From contig BPQB01000141.1 of NCBI GenBank assembly GCA_019973155.2, positions 1-45,183 of the forward strand: 45,183 bases of DNA, in the 5' to 3' direction. Of this stretch, positions 9,521 to 20,872 are shown piece after piece. Position 1 is the stretch's first letter. Each line of letters starts with the position of its first letter. Under the pieces are notes generated by a model, which was given only the letters and a program-made list of their open reading frames with translations, made no database searches and was not told the DNA's origin. The position numbers were made by a program, and so were the translations under genes. Source of the DNA: Phanerochaete sordida (lineage: Eukaryota; Basidiomycota; Agaricomycetes; Polyporales; Phanerochaetaceae).

Positions 9521-12500
9521 TCACCGACGGCTCCGCTTCGACGCCTTCTTCGCGGCTTCTGGCGCTGCCTTGCGCTTCTGGCCTCGAGCGCGACCGGCTT
9601 CGGCTTCGGTGCCAGGTGCGTGGGGGGGAGTTCTGGGCAGGGTTAACAGTGAGGTCAGGATCTTTGACGTAGCAATGAACGTACTGTGGCTGCGCCGCCG
9701 CTGCTACCAGCAATTGGCGCACGACCCAGTGGACGTCGCGGACGCTGCGCGTCCAGGTCTTGACGTCCGCGGCGATTGAGAGGCCGACGAGACATGCGAT
9801 GACCGTGCATATCCCGTTCGCGCCGGGTTTGAGCATGGACGCCCAGTCGCCTGCCCCTCCCGGAACAGGATGACCGTCGGGGTCGCGCTCACGCCATGGA
9901 GGGTTGCATGCGCTCCACCATTGGATGAAGCGGTCTGCATAAGAGGGACGGTCTTCGGCGTCGACTTGGAAGCGCGGCTTGCGGCCGCGGGCAACCCACC
10001 ACGTAACTTCTTTGGGGCGCCCGGGCGTAGGAAGACCGCGCGACTACATGAACATCAGCATCATGAGCAAATGGATAGCATAGCGGACGCACCGAATACC
10101 CGAACCCTAACGCTCGCTCCAGCTGGACCCAGTCCCGGAGCAGCTCGCGCCACGTAGCCTGCATCTCCGGGACGACCTCCTCCTTCATGAACATAGCGTA
10201 GATCACGGGAATCCACCGCCCGCCTTGAGGGAGCGCACTGACGTCCAGCGAGCCCACAGCGGGCTCGTTTGTCGCGGGCTCGTTTGTCGCGGGCTCGTTT
10301 GTCGCGAGCTCGTTTGTCGCGGGCTCGGTCGTCGCGGGCTCGGTCGTCGCGGGCTCGGTCGTGGTCGGCTCGTTCGTCTCGGGCTCGTTGGTGGTCGGCT
10401 CGTTCGTCTCGGGCTCGTTCGCCTCGGACTCGCTCGTCTCGGGCTCGTTCGTCTCGGGCTCGTTCGTTTCGGGCTCGTTCGTCTCGGGCTCGTTCGTCTC
10501 GGGGCCATTGTTCTGGGACTTGCGCATCACAGCGTTGTTGCTTCCTTCGACGGTGTCGCAAGCAGGGGCCGTTGGCGCCGCCTCGGGCTCTTCGAGGCCG
10601 GTCGTGTCCTCGTCGACGGCGGGGATAGGGGTGGGCTCATCGGAATGCGCAGAAGAGACCGCATTAGGGGTGGGAGACGATGCTGTGGATGGTTGGGAAG
10701 GAAGAGATGCGGCCGCTGCGGTGCGGGAGCGAGTGGCACGGGGAGAGGATGGAGCGTTGATGTGGTCAGAGGCGACATACTCGTCCGCGTCGTTTGGGCG
10801 CTTTTCAGCCGCCGCGCGCGGGGCTCGGCCCGGTCCCGGTGGCAGAAGGGGTGCGTCGAGCCCAAGCGTGATCATCGTGAGCTTGTTCCTCGCGACATTG
10901 TTCTCCCTCGTCCACTCCAGCTCGTCGTCGTCGTCAATGAGGCTGAGGCGGGCAACCTCCTTCCTACAATCCGCGATCGACATCCGTGAAAGAAGCTCCC
11001 GTAACTCCGGCCCTGCCTTGGGAGGCGGAATCATCGACGACTTCGCGCGCGGAGCCGAGCTGGTCTTCGAACCAGAAGGTGCGTGTCCTCCATTCTGGTT
11101 TGACGGATGGTGGCCTCGCGCAGCGTCAGCTTTAGCGGCTTCTGCCTCCGCAGCGGCTTCTTCTTCTTCGCGTATGGACGCCTCGGTGTCGTGGAAAGTG
11201 ACATGTCGCGGCTGCGGTGTGTCGGTCGGCCGCCAGCCCTCTGCGGTACGTCAATATCTCGTCAAACAGCGCAAAGCCAGTGCTGACGTACCTTGCGTCG
11301 CCGCTAGAAAGGCCGTGTACGCCGGCATTACTTGCGTTTCGAAGGTGTCGGGGTCGAAGGCGTAGAAGTTCCTCGCGGACAGCTCCTTCGTCTTGCCGTG
11401 GTTGACCACGGCAACCTCGAACTTGGCGTTCTCGTCGTTCGGGTCAGGCGGGTTCCCTGCGATCAAGGTGTAGTTGCGCAGCCCCGTGTAGTCCTCGAGC
11501 ACCTTCCAAAACGGTACCAAACAAGCTGCTAGGTTGCCACGCGCCCTACCGAAGCTATGAGCAACACGTATTTTGGCAGGCGACGTAAATACTGACTGCT
11601 TCTGCACGACAGGGTCGCGCGAGGGTGCGCCCTTCTTCGCCTCCTTGTAATCCCCCAGCAGCTCCTGCCACTTCTGCTCGGCCTCGGCCTTCCACTTCGT
11701 CTGCACGTCCTCCGGTTCTTGGTCGAGAAGCTCCTGGGCGATGGAGACTCGAAGCGCGATCGCCTCGGCGTGAGGTACCATTCCTTTGGCGTCGAATATC
11801 TCGTTGACGCGCTCGACGTTCTCGGACAGGTACATCTGCGCCGCCGACAGCCTGCGAGGAGGCCCCGTCGGCTTGCGCAGTCCTCTCATCATGTGCATGA
11901 ACTCGTTCGTCGCTCTGGCGCGGTTGTTTTGGAGGTGCCGATAGCTGTACCACGATTTGAGGTGCTGTCAACGGTCAGTACCACGAATTCAGCCACGCGA
12001 GAATCAGCACTTACTCGGTTCACAGCCAGGATGAACTCGCCCTTCGGCCCGTCCTTCTCGGGACCCCTCCACTCGTCCCTGACCTGCTTCATCCCGAACT
12101 TCGCCCAGAACTCGGCCCTGAGGTCGTACCAAAACGAGTCGAGGGCGCGAACCTTGCCCCTCGTCATCTTGCGAATGTCGTCGTACCGGTAGCGGTGGCT
12201 GTCGAGGTGCTCGGCGATCTCCCCGCCCTTCACGAAACGCCCCTGATTCCCTGCCGTCTTGCCGACCGCCGCCAGCCGCTCAGCCTTCGTCTTCGACTTC
12301 GGCATCGCGTGGACGAGGGCTTCTTCGACCTCATCGGCAGCTTCGTCGTCATCGATGGTAAGCGCGCTGCTCTGCGTCCCGTTCATCCCGTCCTCGCGGT
12401 ACTGATTGATATCGATAGAAGCGGCCGGCTGCGTGGAAGGAGGAGAGGTGATGGATGGCGGGGACTGCGTCGAGACAGGCGGCGGCGGCGGCGGCGTCGA

Positions 12501-12674
12501 AGGAGGTGGGGTGATGGACCGCGGCGACTGCGTCGAGACCGGCGGCGGCGGCGGCGTCGTCGACGGAGCGGGTGTCAGAGACCGCGGCGACTGCGTTGAG
12601 ACCGGCGGCGGCGGCAGCTCCGTCGAAGGAGGGGGAGTCATGGGCTGCGAAGGCGCGGGAGGCGGTGGCTGCAT
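9521..12674 (-). CDS. Orphan nuclear-type protein, basidiomycete hypothetical family
   Basis: Exons on the minus strand are 12674-12015, 11964-11292, 11240-10093, 10043-9685 and 9632-9521; they sum to 984 codons including the stop. Introns are 49-52 nt with GTAAGT, GTACGT, GTGCGT and GTACGT donors. The N-terminus is a proline-rich repeat (STQSPRSITPPPST units). A charged folded-looking region spanning exons 1-2 follows (LDSFWYDLRAEFWAKFGMK, HLKSWYSYRHLQNN). Next come an alanine-rich helical stretch and a run of PETNE-like pentapeptides. Exon 4 carries a Trp-rich segment (FIQWWSACNPPWR, then LKPGANGICTVIACLVGL and VRDVHWVVRQLL) that I associate with a widespread uncharacterised agaricomycete family. 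The last exon is short and ends in a basic, bipartite-NLS-like tail (KRKAAPEAAKKASKRSRR). Without the last intron the frame reads on to 9483, but the splice signals are strong and the spliced tail looks far more natural. Role unknown. Confidence 0.7.
10257..10504 (-). repeat. 15-bp coding minisatellite (PETNE/PATNE repeats)
   Basis: About sixteen copies of a 15-bp unit reading cgggctcgttygtct on the plus strand encode NEPET, NEPAT and TEPAT pentapeptides within the minus-strand 983-aa protein. The period is a multiple of three, so length changes do not break the frame. Confidence 0.85.
12430..12640 (-). repeat. Proline/serine coding repeats
   Basis: Three to four copies of a roughly 60-bp unit encode PPPPPVSTQSPRSITPPPST-like segments at the N-terminus of the 983-aa protein. 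On the plus strand they show as ggcggcggc runs followed by gagacaggc or gagaccggc. Confidence 0.8.
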
Positions 12675-13184
12675 GCAAAGCTGCTGGGATGGCTAGGGGT
12701 GCCGGGTGCAGCTTCACGTCCAGGACGACGACCCAGTCGCTGATACTTCAGCGAGAAAATTTGCTGAGACCCCCTCTGGCAGCCTGCCGCCTCCCCGCCC
12801 GGCTCGTCGAACGGACCGGACAGCCCGCTCGGTTACAGACCGTTCGGCCCACCGAATCACGCGTGCGCAATGGCACCTTTGTTGCGTGCTCTCCATTCCT
12901 GGACATTCCACGCGGAAAGGTGCGCGTATATAATCTCTCCCGGCTGCGCCTCCTCCTCCCAACGCTCCTTTCCCCCGTTCCACCACCAGCGACTCGTCCT
13001 CTTCGTCTGCCTGCTCTTGATGCAGCTGAAGACGGACGACAATCGCACCACGGACACCCGGACGTATCCCCACCCGTACGACGATACCTTCTGTGTCTGC
13101 CTCGTTCACCCTGGTTCCGCAGTTCACCACGTCGAGTACTACTGCGGCCACGAGCCCGAAGCACCCCCGAGTCCCCCGCCGACC
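12675..13184. promoter_or_regulatory. Divergent promoter region with TATA box
   Basis: This 510-bp gap separates two divergently transcribed genes. TATATAA at 12927-12933 is well placed to start the rightward gene, and a pyrimidine-rich leader (tctctcccggctgcgcctcctcc) follows it. The rightward reading frame stays open upstream of 13185 to about 12870, with an in-frame ATG at 13020. I prefer 13185 (gaccATGaac) because it begins the Ala/Pro-rich segment, but the start is not certain. Confidence 0.5.
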
Positions 13185-14115
13185 ATGAACGACGATCTAG
13201 CCGCTCCCACCGCCAACGCCGCGCCCGCCGCCAACGCCGCCAACCCTGCGCCTGCAGCGAACGCTGCCAACGCCCAGCCAGCGGCCGCCCCTCCCGCCCC
13301 CGCTGCCGGCGGCGCTGCGAACGTTCCTCCTCCCGCAGCCGCTGCGCAAGCTGGCCAGCCTCAGCAGCCAGCGGCGGGCAAGTGAGTCAACGCAGTCTCG
13401 CTTGCAGTCATTCGCTGACGTGCTTATCCCTTTAGCGTCGACGTTCGCACGTTTCTGAACGCGGCCACCGAACTACTCGAGGGCGACCCATACCCGCCTC
13501 CACCTGTCGACCTGGCTGGCCCGTGGTGGGTCGTATACAGCGGCTCCAAGGTGGGCGTCCTCAGAGACTGGTAAGTGCGCGTGTCTTGCGATGTCGGCAC
13601 CGCTAACGTTCTCGGCAGGAACCTCGTCGCGTTGTACACGCATGGCGTCTCGCGTAACCGCTCCCGCGGCTTTGGCACATGGGAGGCAGCGCGTGACTCG
13701 TGGATCATCGCATGCGTGATGGGCACCGTCCATGGGTCCCTCTCGGAGCACGCCCTCTTCCCATTCATCGTCACCCTCGATGAGGCCGCTCGTCGCATGC
13801 AGGAGGCCCTCGGGCCTGCCGCGGCTCCCGCCCCCGCCCCCGCCCCTGCCGCTGCCGCCGCCAACGACGACAACGACCCTGAGGACCCGCCTGCTTGGGT
13901 CGTCATCCGGGGCCTTCGTCCGGGCGTTCAGTACTTCCGGTAAGTTTTTTTAGCCATCAGTGCCCGCTGTGATGCTTATCTGCTGGATCAGCTCCGCGTA
14001 CATCGCTGCACGCGGCACTCACGCTGACGCTTGGGGCTTCCCTGCGCCTTCTCTTCGTCAGGCTGATCGTATGTGGCTTGATCACGTTGGTCAGGTCGCT
14101 TTTCTTCCGTACTAA
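13185..14115 (+). CDS. Protein with two RNase H1 N-terminal (viroplasmin-like) modules
   Basis: Four exons, 13185-13381, 13436-13570, 13619-13939 and 13992-14115, join in phase to 259 codons including the stop. All three introns are 48-54 nt with GTGAGT, GTAAGT and GTAAGT donors. An Ala/Pro/Asn-rich N-terminus (about 65 residues) is followed by PWWVVYSGSKVGVLRDW, then VSRNRSRGFGTWEAARDSW. This is the pattern of the RNase H1 N-terminal/caulimovirus viroplasmin fold, which binds RNA-DNA hybrid or dsRNA in known members (VV..G...GV...W......V.G......GF.T..EA...W). After an Ala/Pro linker a second, weaker copy reads PAWVVIRGLRPGVQYF and ends LRQADRMWLDHVGQ. No RNase H catalytic domain follows. 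Such stand-alone modules are common in basidiomycetes; nucleic-acid binding is an inference from the fold. Confidence 0.7.
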
Positions 14116-15339
14116 GTCGCGTCGTCTTTACCGTTTATGTACCTCTGCGCCCGTTGTGTACCCCTGTGTCGTCTATGTTCTGGAAATCTGATGGTCTGCT
14201 GAGAGTTTACGACGAGTGACTCGTGCGAGAGGTGGTCCGCGGCGACGGTCGGCCGCGCTTGGCTGCGTAGCCGTGTGTGTCGCTCGTGCTCAGGGCTGGG
14301 ACCGCGTGTGCACGGCTTCGCCAAGCGGCACCAAGCCCTATCGCACCCACATGCTTCCACATGGCAGCACAGCGATCTCGATATCGCCACAGCGGCGGCG
14401 CAGCTCGTCCGCCTCGGCAAAGGCTCCCACCGCATTTGGGCACGTCTTGCCCGAATAAGGTTCCTCTCGAGGCTGGGTCGTGCGTCGACAGCATGCCGGC
14501 GACAGACGCGCCCACAGAAAGTGGCTATGGTGAGTGTTTCTACCAGGGCTACGAGCGCATGTCGTTGCACAACGCGCCGCTATAACGCAGTCGCGATCTG
14601 CTTGAGCCGCGGCGTCAAGCAGTTCGTGTGCCTCGCGAAGCCGTTTACCTGCTCGCGCGGTTACCCTTGCGCCGTAGGATGCGGGAGAGCGTGCAGCTTG
14701 CTGGCTAGATAGTCGCTGTAGCTTTTCGAGCATACAGACTGTTTCTGGTGGCAAGCAAGCAATGTCAGCACTCGCAAGAGACGGCGCCGCATCTTCCCCG
14801 CGCCGAGTCTGAAGTTCGCTACGTCGCCCCTTGGGGCATTAGATTATTGTAAATCAGGCGGGAATGTCTCGTCTGGCCTTGACAATACCGTGTGTATGCA
14901 TCGCGCTGCTGCAAAACACTTACATGGGAAGTACGTAGGGACGCGAGCATGTTCACCTCATAGGTAGCACAGAGACCCAGGTCATCAAGAGTCATAGAGT
15001 TATATAGGTGTACGCATATTACTATGATAGTACTCACGAAATATACCAGTTTCACTGTGCAGACATCCACCTCCGCGTGTGCGAGAAGTGGCGACGACGG
15101 GGCTTGTCAAACGTGTATCGAGGTCTACGGCAGCATGGTAGTACTGCAGGCATACACACCAGCACATCTCCCAACACGCGAAACGTTTCCATTGGCCCTA
15201 TATGAGTTGACAGTGAAGGACTAGTGCCCCATACACTTGAATCTACACGCCGACATGATGCCACGAGCACCGGTACACGAGAAAGTAGTATATGCTCGAC
15301 GCGAAGGTATGTGCATTCTCGAAACATGTCGCACTTACA
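14116..15339. other. Gene-poor stretch with a possible decayed hydrolase fragment
   Basis: The minus strand at about 14338-14460 reads AVGAFAEADELRRRCGDIEIAVLPCG. This resembles, weakly, the end of metallo-beta-lactamase-fold NAPE-PLD-like proteins (...FGPFD+A++PIG). Frames around it are broken and no start or splice chain could be placed, so at best it is a pseudogene fragment. From 14755 onward no coding signal is visible. Confidence 0.2.
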
Positions 15340-15369
15340 CACGCATATAATTACATCGAGACTGATTCA

Positions 15370-15970
15370 AAACCAGTACAGAACGTACCGCAGCAAGTCT
15401 GCAACGCCGGTATCGGACGGGGTGCTACGGCGAAGCCGCGTAGCTTTGTGTCGCCCAGGTTATAGCACACATGCCATGCATAGCAAAACGCGACAAGCGC
15501 AGACTCGCAGTCGTCGAATTACATTTGGAATAACCCAGAACTCGCAGCAAACATCCGTCAGCACGTCCGCGCCGTTGGTAGTAGACAGCGCGTGCTACGG
15601 TAGTGTCCGATATGTTCGCGGCGCGCGAACGACCGAACGCGTGTTATCCCCAGCGGGACGCGACAGTTGCAGGAGTACACGCACGTATTTACATTCAGAA
15701 TGACCCAAAACTCACGAATAACATCCGTGAGAACGTCTGCAATGTTGGTGTCAGACAGGGTGCCATGGTGGTGTCGGGTACGTTCGCAGCGCGCGGGACT
15801 ACCGAACACCTAACACACCTATTCAAACGCGACATACAAAGGTTGAAAGCCTGTGCTTACATTGATCTGGGTCTCAAACATCCCTTGAACGTGCTGTTGC
15901 ACGTTCGCACCGTTGTCATTACACAGAATGTTACCGTGGTGGTAGGAGGCAGATCAGTGTGGCGCAAGAG
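15370..15970 (+). repeat. Diverged ~170-bp tandem repeats
   Basis: Four degenerate copies can be aligned by the landmark (gcaagtctgc, gcacgtccgc, gaacgtctgc, gcacgttcgc) at 15392, 15561, 15731 and 15899, a spacing of 168-170 bp. Copies 2 and 3 are the most alike (acatccgtsagmacgtc, then gttggt and agacag). Some frames are open across them, but copies differ by many changes in every frame, so I read this as an old noncoding satellite-like repeat. Confidence 0.6.
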
Positions 15971-17037
15971 TACGGCAGACACAAGTTGGGGCCCAGGTAA
16001 ACACTACGACATGAAATCTCAAGCGACACGTTGAACGCCACCTCAGAAGCTTTGATCAAGGCGATACCGCACAGGATATCGTCGTGAACGCTAGAACGAA
16101 GGACGGATACCTACGTCTATGCCTCGTACACCCGTAGCACCCCGCGCGGTGCAACGACTGGCTAGCCCAGATATTGAGAACGTGATGGCTCAAGTCGCGG
16201 CGAGTACTTTCCAAATCGCACGACTGCAGTGATACCACCTACGAACTAAGTCGGTGTTCGTCTGGCGAACCAGCCACTGCGCCATATCGGGACTCCCGAC
16301 GTGCGTCTGAGTTTGACAGCTTATTTCTCACCGCGTGTCGTTGCGCGCTACGACGATCCCACGTCTCTTCCCACCAACATGCACGCCGCGTCCACACCCC
16401 TTCACGCCGCGTCCTGCCGGCAGAAGACGCTACTCAAGCTGGTGGTGTGGTACAACGAGTAGCTGAACCCGGCCAAGAGCCAGTGTCCGCTTGAATACGA
16501 CTGGTCGGTAAGTGTTCAACTGTTTCATTCCGGACTCCTGTGCATTCAACCGAGCCTACGCTGACCTTACGCAGCTCTTCCACGCTCTCAAAAGCTGCTC
16601 TCGAACCATATGACGTCGACCGAAAGCATACCGGCCGACGCGACGGATGCGGGGCGGGGCGGGGCGGGGCGTGATCGATCTGATTTCGTCGGAGGCGCAA
16701 TCTGTCTACCAATCCTCAGTGAGTCCCTCTCTCTCTTTGGTCGTCGAGCTAGCTTCTCATTGAACTCAGATGCTCAGTCGTTCGTCGCAAATCACAGCCT
16801 GAGAATGCAACAGCAAGTGTGAATGTCCGTCTCCCGCTGCCTCATACCTGCCTGGCGAGCGGTCTCTGCGGGACACTGCAGCCGCAGCGGCGGGCCCCAC
16901 CCCGCCTGAATGGATGCTCCCGATAACCCATCTACGCCATCGGCTGGCCCGACGAAAAAATTGACCGCGCTGTCGACCTCCCCTCCCCTCCCCTCCCACT
17001 TCCACAGCCACGTCCCCGCCTTACGACCCCCTCTTCC
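15971..17037. other. Upstream flank of the KDZ gene, with a possible pseudogene fragment
   Basis: At 16378-16600 the plus strand reads TLLKLVVWYNE, then a stop, then QCPLEYDWS, a GTAAGT donor and LFHALKSC after a TTACGCAG acceptor. This looks like a decayed two-exon fragment, family unknown. A run of four ggggc units lies near 16650 and a cctcc run near 16980, just upstream of the KDZ start. Confidence 0.3.
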
Positions 17038-20000
17038 ATGGCCAAAGGCAAGCGGCGGCGCCAGGACGAGGAGACCGAGGTGTTTATCCTGAATCGCCAC
17101 GTCTCTCGCAGCTCCGCCACCGCGAACGTCTACGAAGCGTCTCCCGATGGCCGCCGAATCGCCCGCGCTGCTGCCCATTTCCCTGCCCCTGCCCTACCGC
17201 CCAAATTTCCCCATCTCCAATTTTCGTCGGACGATCTCCCCTGGTCAAGCGAGAACGACGCATCGACAGACCACGGCGACGAAGACACCGACACCTTGGT
17301 TGGCGAGCCCGAGATCGAAGTACCTAAGTCAGCTGAACCGTCGAGCACGAACAAGACGCTGGGCGAAAAGTCCTTTGCGACTCTGGTAAGCTCGTTCTTT
17401 TCATCGTCGCCATAACCGACTCTAACTAGTCCTTCAGGTACACGACCAGGTGTTACTGGATTGGGCGCGGGAGAGGGATTTCTTCCTGGACGAATTGCTT
17501 CGACTCTCCGGCTGGGCCGGCCAGCAGCGGGAGTCATGTCCGACATGCCCCGGCGAGGCTCGAGCGAAGCCGGAATATCGTTGTGAGGACTGCACAGGGC
17601 GCACCGTTGTCTGTCGTGCGTGCTGCCTAGCGGCGCATGCGAACCGACCGTTCCATCGTGTAAAGGTGCGTCCCTCCCCAACGGCGATGGGCACCGCTAA
17701 CAGCTACTTCGTAGAAATGGAATGGCCGGTACTTCGACGACATCACGCTCAAGGACGTCGGCTTAGTCGTCCAGCTCGGCCATCCCGCGGGCCAGTACTG
17801 CCCTGCGCCGTGCGCCGCCCCGCGCAGCTTCGTCGTCATTCACACCAACGGCCTCCATCCGGTGACCGTCCAGTACTGCCAATGCAACTTGCAAAAGGCT
17901 GCTGGCACGAAGCTCCAGCAGCTACTCCGATACGAACTGTACCCCGCCACGCTCGAGGAGCCAACGACGTGCTGCACGTTCCGCGGCCTCGAGCAATTCC
18001 ATCTCTTGACGCTGCAGAGCAAGCTCACGGCATACGATTACTACCTCACGCTGACGAAGCTGACGGACCGACCCGGCCTTCGACAACGATTCGTAGGTTC
18101 GCTCCCGCTTCCGCTCGCAGCCGCGGCTAATCCTGTGCAGGACCGCCTCAAGCCCTTCCTTCGCATGGTGCGGGAATGGCGTCATATCCAGCTGCTCAAG
18201 CGTCATGGCCGCGGGCACGAGCCTGGAGGGGTAAACGCGACAGGTCCTGGCGAACTATGTACGCGCTGTCCGGCATGCCCGCTCCCCGGATTCAACTTAC
18301 CGGACAACTGGGAGAACGTCTCTGACGACCTACGGTAAGCTTGGCAACCCTGCTCTTTCCGAATGCGCCTCACATCCGCTAGGTTTATCTACACGACGTT
18401 TGTTGCTATCGACGCGAATTTCCGCCTGAAGCGTCGCGCGATCGGGAGCGAGGCAAGAGACCCGACCTTGGCGCCGGGCTGGGGCTTCTTTGTGGAGGGC
18501 AAGGAATACCGGAAGCATATCCTCAAATATGCGGATCAGAAGGACGTGCGTACCTCCTCCGATCTCCCCTCCGCGGTGTCTGACGTCGGCCTTCCCTCAG
18601 ATCAGCACCTGCACTGGATTCGCCGCCATGATGAACGCCAACAAATCCTTCAAAGGCTACGCGACCAGCGGCTGTGTGATGGCCATCGACGCGCGACATG
18701 GATTCGTCTTCCCGAACGGCGTGGGCGACTTACAGAAGGGCGAGAGGTGCGTTCCGGCTACATCCGTGAGCGTCCGTCGCTGATCTCGCTCGCAGGCAAT
18801 GCAACGTCGACTTCGTCGCCATGTCGGCGCTCCAGCACATAGCCCGCGGTCTTCGGCTCGTGCTATCGTACGATATCATGTGCCAGTGGCTGCGGTTTCT
18901 CATGGAACGGATTGCCGACCTTCCCGAGCACCTCCAGATAGAGCTACCGGAAGGCGAGGTACGGTACGCGATCCCAAAATACCACTTCAACGCGCACAAA
19001 GAAGAGGGTCACAACCAGTATTCCCTCAACTTCCAACCGGGAATGTGCCGTACCGACTGCGAAGAGGTTGAGCGAGGGTGGTCTCGTTTCGACCCGGTAG
19101 CAGGCAGCACACAGGAGATGGGGCCGGGCTCGAGAGAGGAGACCATCAACGATCACATGGAGTACAATAACGTCGAGAAATATCTCACCATGGGTGCGTC
19201 GTTTGGTTCTCACGGGGCGACGTCTCCGCTGACGCCTTGCAGGTCCTTCGCTTGAGAAGCGCGAACGCACGGCTACAGCCGGCTTCGTCAAGTTCGACCG
19301 CTTACACGAGGCCTTCACGGCCGATCTACAGCCCTCGCACGTCGTCGAGTGGACGAAGGATGTCGTTGCGTACGAGAAGGACAAGTCGCTGCCGGATCCG
19401 TACTATTGGAAGCCCACTGGTACGTGGAGCCACCGTCGCTGGGAGCCGCGCTGACCCTCCGCGCAGGTATGAGCGAGTCTGAAATCCGGATCCAACTGCT
19501 GCGCCGGGAGGAAGACGACGCGAACCACGGAAGTGTTCCGCTACACGAGGTTACGCCGGCGGCCATGCTGTCGACTCTGCTCGATCTAGAAGAACAGCAG
19601 TACGTTCATACCCGCGTCGTCGTACTCAGCGCCCCTAACCCACCGTGCAGACGCAAGTTCAAGACCAAGTACCCGCCCACGGCCGGCGGCAATCCGACAA
19701 ACACGGCGGAAGTCATCGCCAAACGGGCATCCCTTCGCCATCGCATCGCCAGCATCCGTAGCGTCCAAGCCATTTACATGCCCTGTGTGCCGATGAAGCT
19801 TGCCCGTCACCGCCAGTCCCTCCTCGCTGCCGCGCCGACCCCGGCTACCGCTCCGACTGCGTCTCGCCCTCGTCGCCAGGCATCCTCCGACGTCGTCGAC
19901 TTGCCAGAGCAGCAGCCCCTCTTTCTGCCCAGTGCCCTCGATCCCGAGGAGCGCGCAGGCTGCATTGCCGGTATCGCGGAGATGGAGGGCGAACTACGCG

Positions 20001-20872
20001 ACGGACAGCTTGCCGACAGCCTTGACAAGCTGCGAGTCCACCTCCACATCCGCTCACGGCTGGTGACCTACCGCAATCGGCACGTACGGCATCAGGCACC
20101 GAGTACACGCGCGCGCACGAGGATCGACCAGAACGAGTCGAAGATCACTGCGTTGAAGGCGAAGTACCGGGCCGCCCGCGCGGCGAAGCTAGCCCTTGTC
20201 GGTCCGGGCGCATGGGAGCAGCGCTACAAGCTCCTGCAAGACTCGGACGTGACTGCGATACGCGGAGACGACGCGGTTGCGGGAGTAGGAATGTCGGAGG
20301 GGAAGTTTGTCTTGTCGTGGATCTGGATGGGTGCAGACGGGGGAGACGCGAACGGCATCAAGGGCTTACATGACGGTGCGTAACTATGCTATGTTATAGT
20401 GCGCTATAGCTAACTGTACATCATTCTAGCACTTCGCGTCGAATTCCTGAAGTCCCGCGCCCGCAAGGAACGTTACCGGGAGGAAAGTCTTTGCGTTCAA
20501 GCCGAGAAGGGCCGGGTGGTCGCCGCGTTGGAGAAGACCGCACTCAAGTGGGACGAACGCGAAGGCCGTACCGCGAGACTCAAGGAATGCCCGGTCGTTG
20601 CAGAAGGCGCCGCCGCGTACGCTGCGGAACGCGCGGCAACAGAGCGCGGGCTCTCGTTCAAGTTCAGCACGCTGTGGTGGCGAGCACCGCAAGGCCTTGC
20701 CGTGATCAGGGACGACGACGAGGGGGCTGAGACTACGGGTGATGCCGTGTCGAAAGGCACTGGCGACGCTGTGTCGAGGGGCGCAGTCGTCGACGACGAC
20801 CTGCACTTTGCGGACGCGGCGGACGACTCCGATGACGACTTGGACGCCGCGGACTCGGACGATGAGGAGTAA
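17038..20872 (+). CDS. KDZ-family (Kyakuja-Dileera-Zisupton) transposase
   Basis: Eleven exons: 17038-17385, 17438-17665, 17715-18092, 18141-18334, 18383-18545, 18601-18746, 18796-19193, 19243-19419, 19467-19599, 19651-20375 and 20430-20872. They sum to 1111 codons including the stop, and every phase matches. The start is in ttccATGG. The N-terminus has a basic NLS-like KGKRRRQ. A CxC2-like cysteine cluster begins near residue 150 (CPTC, CEDC, CRACC, H..PFH). The catalytic core shows the family motifs: IDANFRLKRR (Asp near 393), LSYDIMCQW (Asp near 512), and EEVERGWSRFDPVAGSTQEM (Glu near 578) followed by GPGSREETINDH. The C-terminus is helical and ends in a long acidic tail (DDSDDDLDAADSDDEE). 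KDZ enzymes move DNA transposons in fungi and other eukaryotes and often sit with chromatin genes. No stop, frameshift or lost catalytic residue is seen, so it may be active. Terminal inverted repeats were not found by eye. Confidence 0.85.
17038..20872 (+). mobile_element. KDZ DNA transposon, minimum extent
   Basis: The element must include the transposase gene. Its ends lie somewhere in the gene-poor flanks (about 16000-17037 and 20873-22467), but I could not pair terminal inverted repeats or a target duplication by eye. Confidence 0.5.

Noticed and set aside
10225..11365. Plus-strand frames rich in Gly/Leu or Ser across the pentapeptide repeats
   Set aside because: They are shadows of the minus-strand gene, whose exons splice in phase over 983 residues.
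14338..14754. Metallo-beta-lactamase-fold gene on the minus strand
   Set aside because: Only one short segment is suggestive; key metal motifs (HxHxDH) were not seen and the frames are broken.
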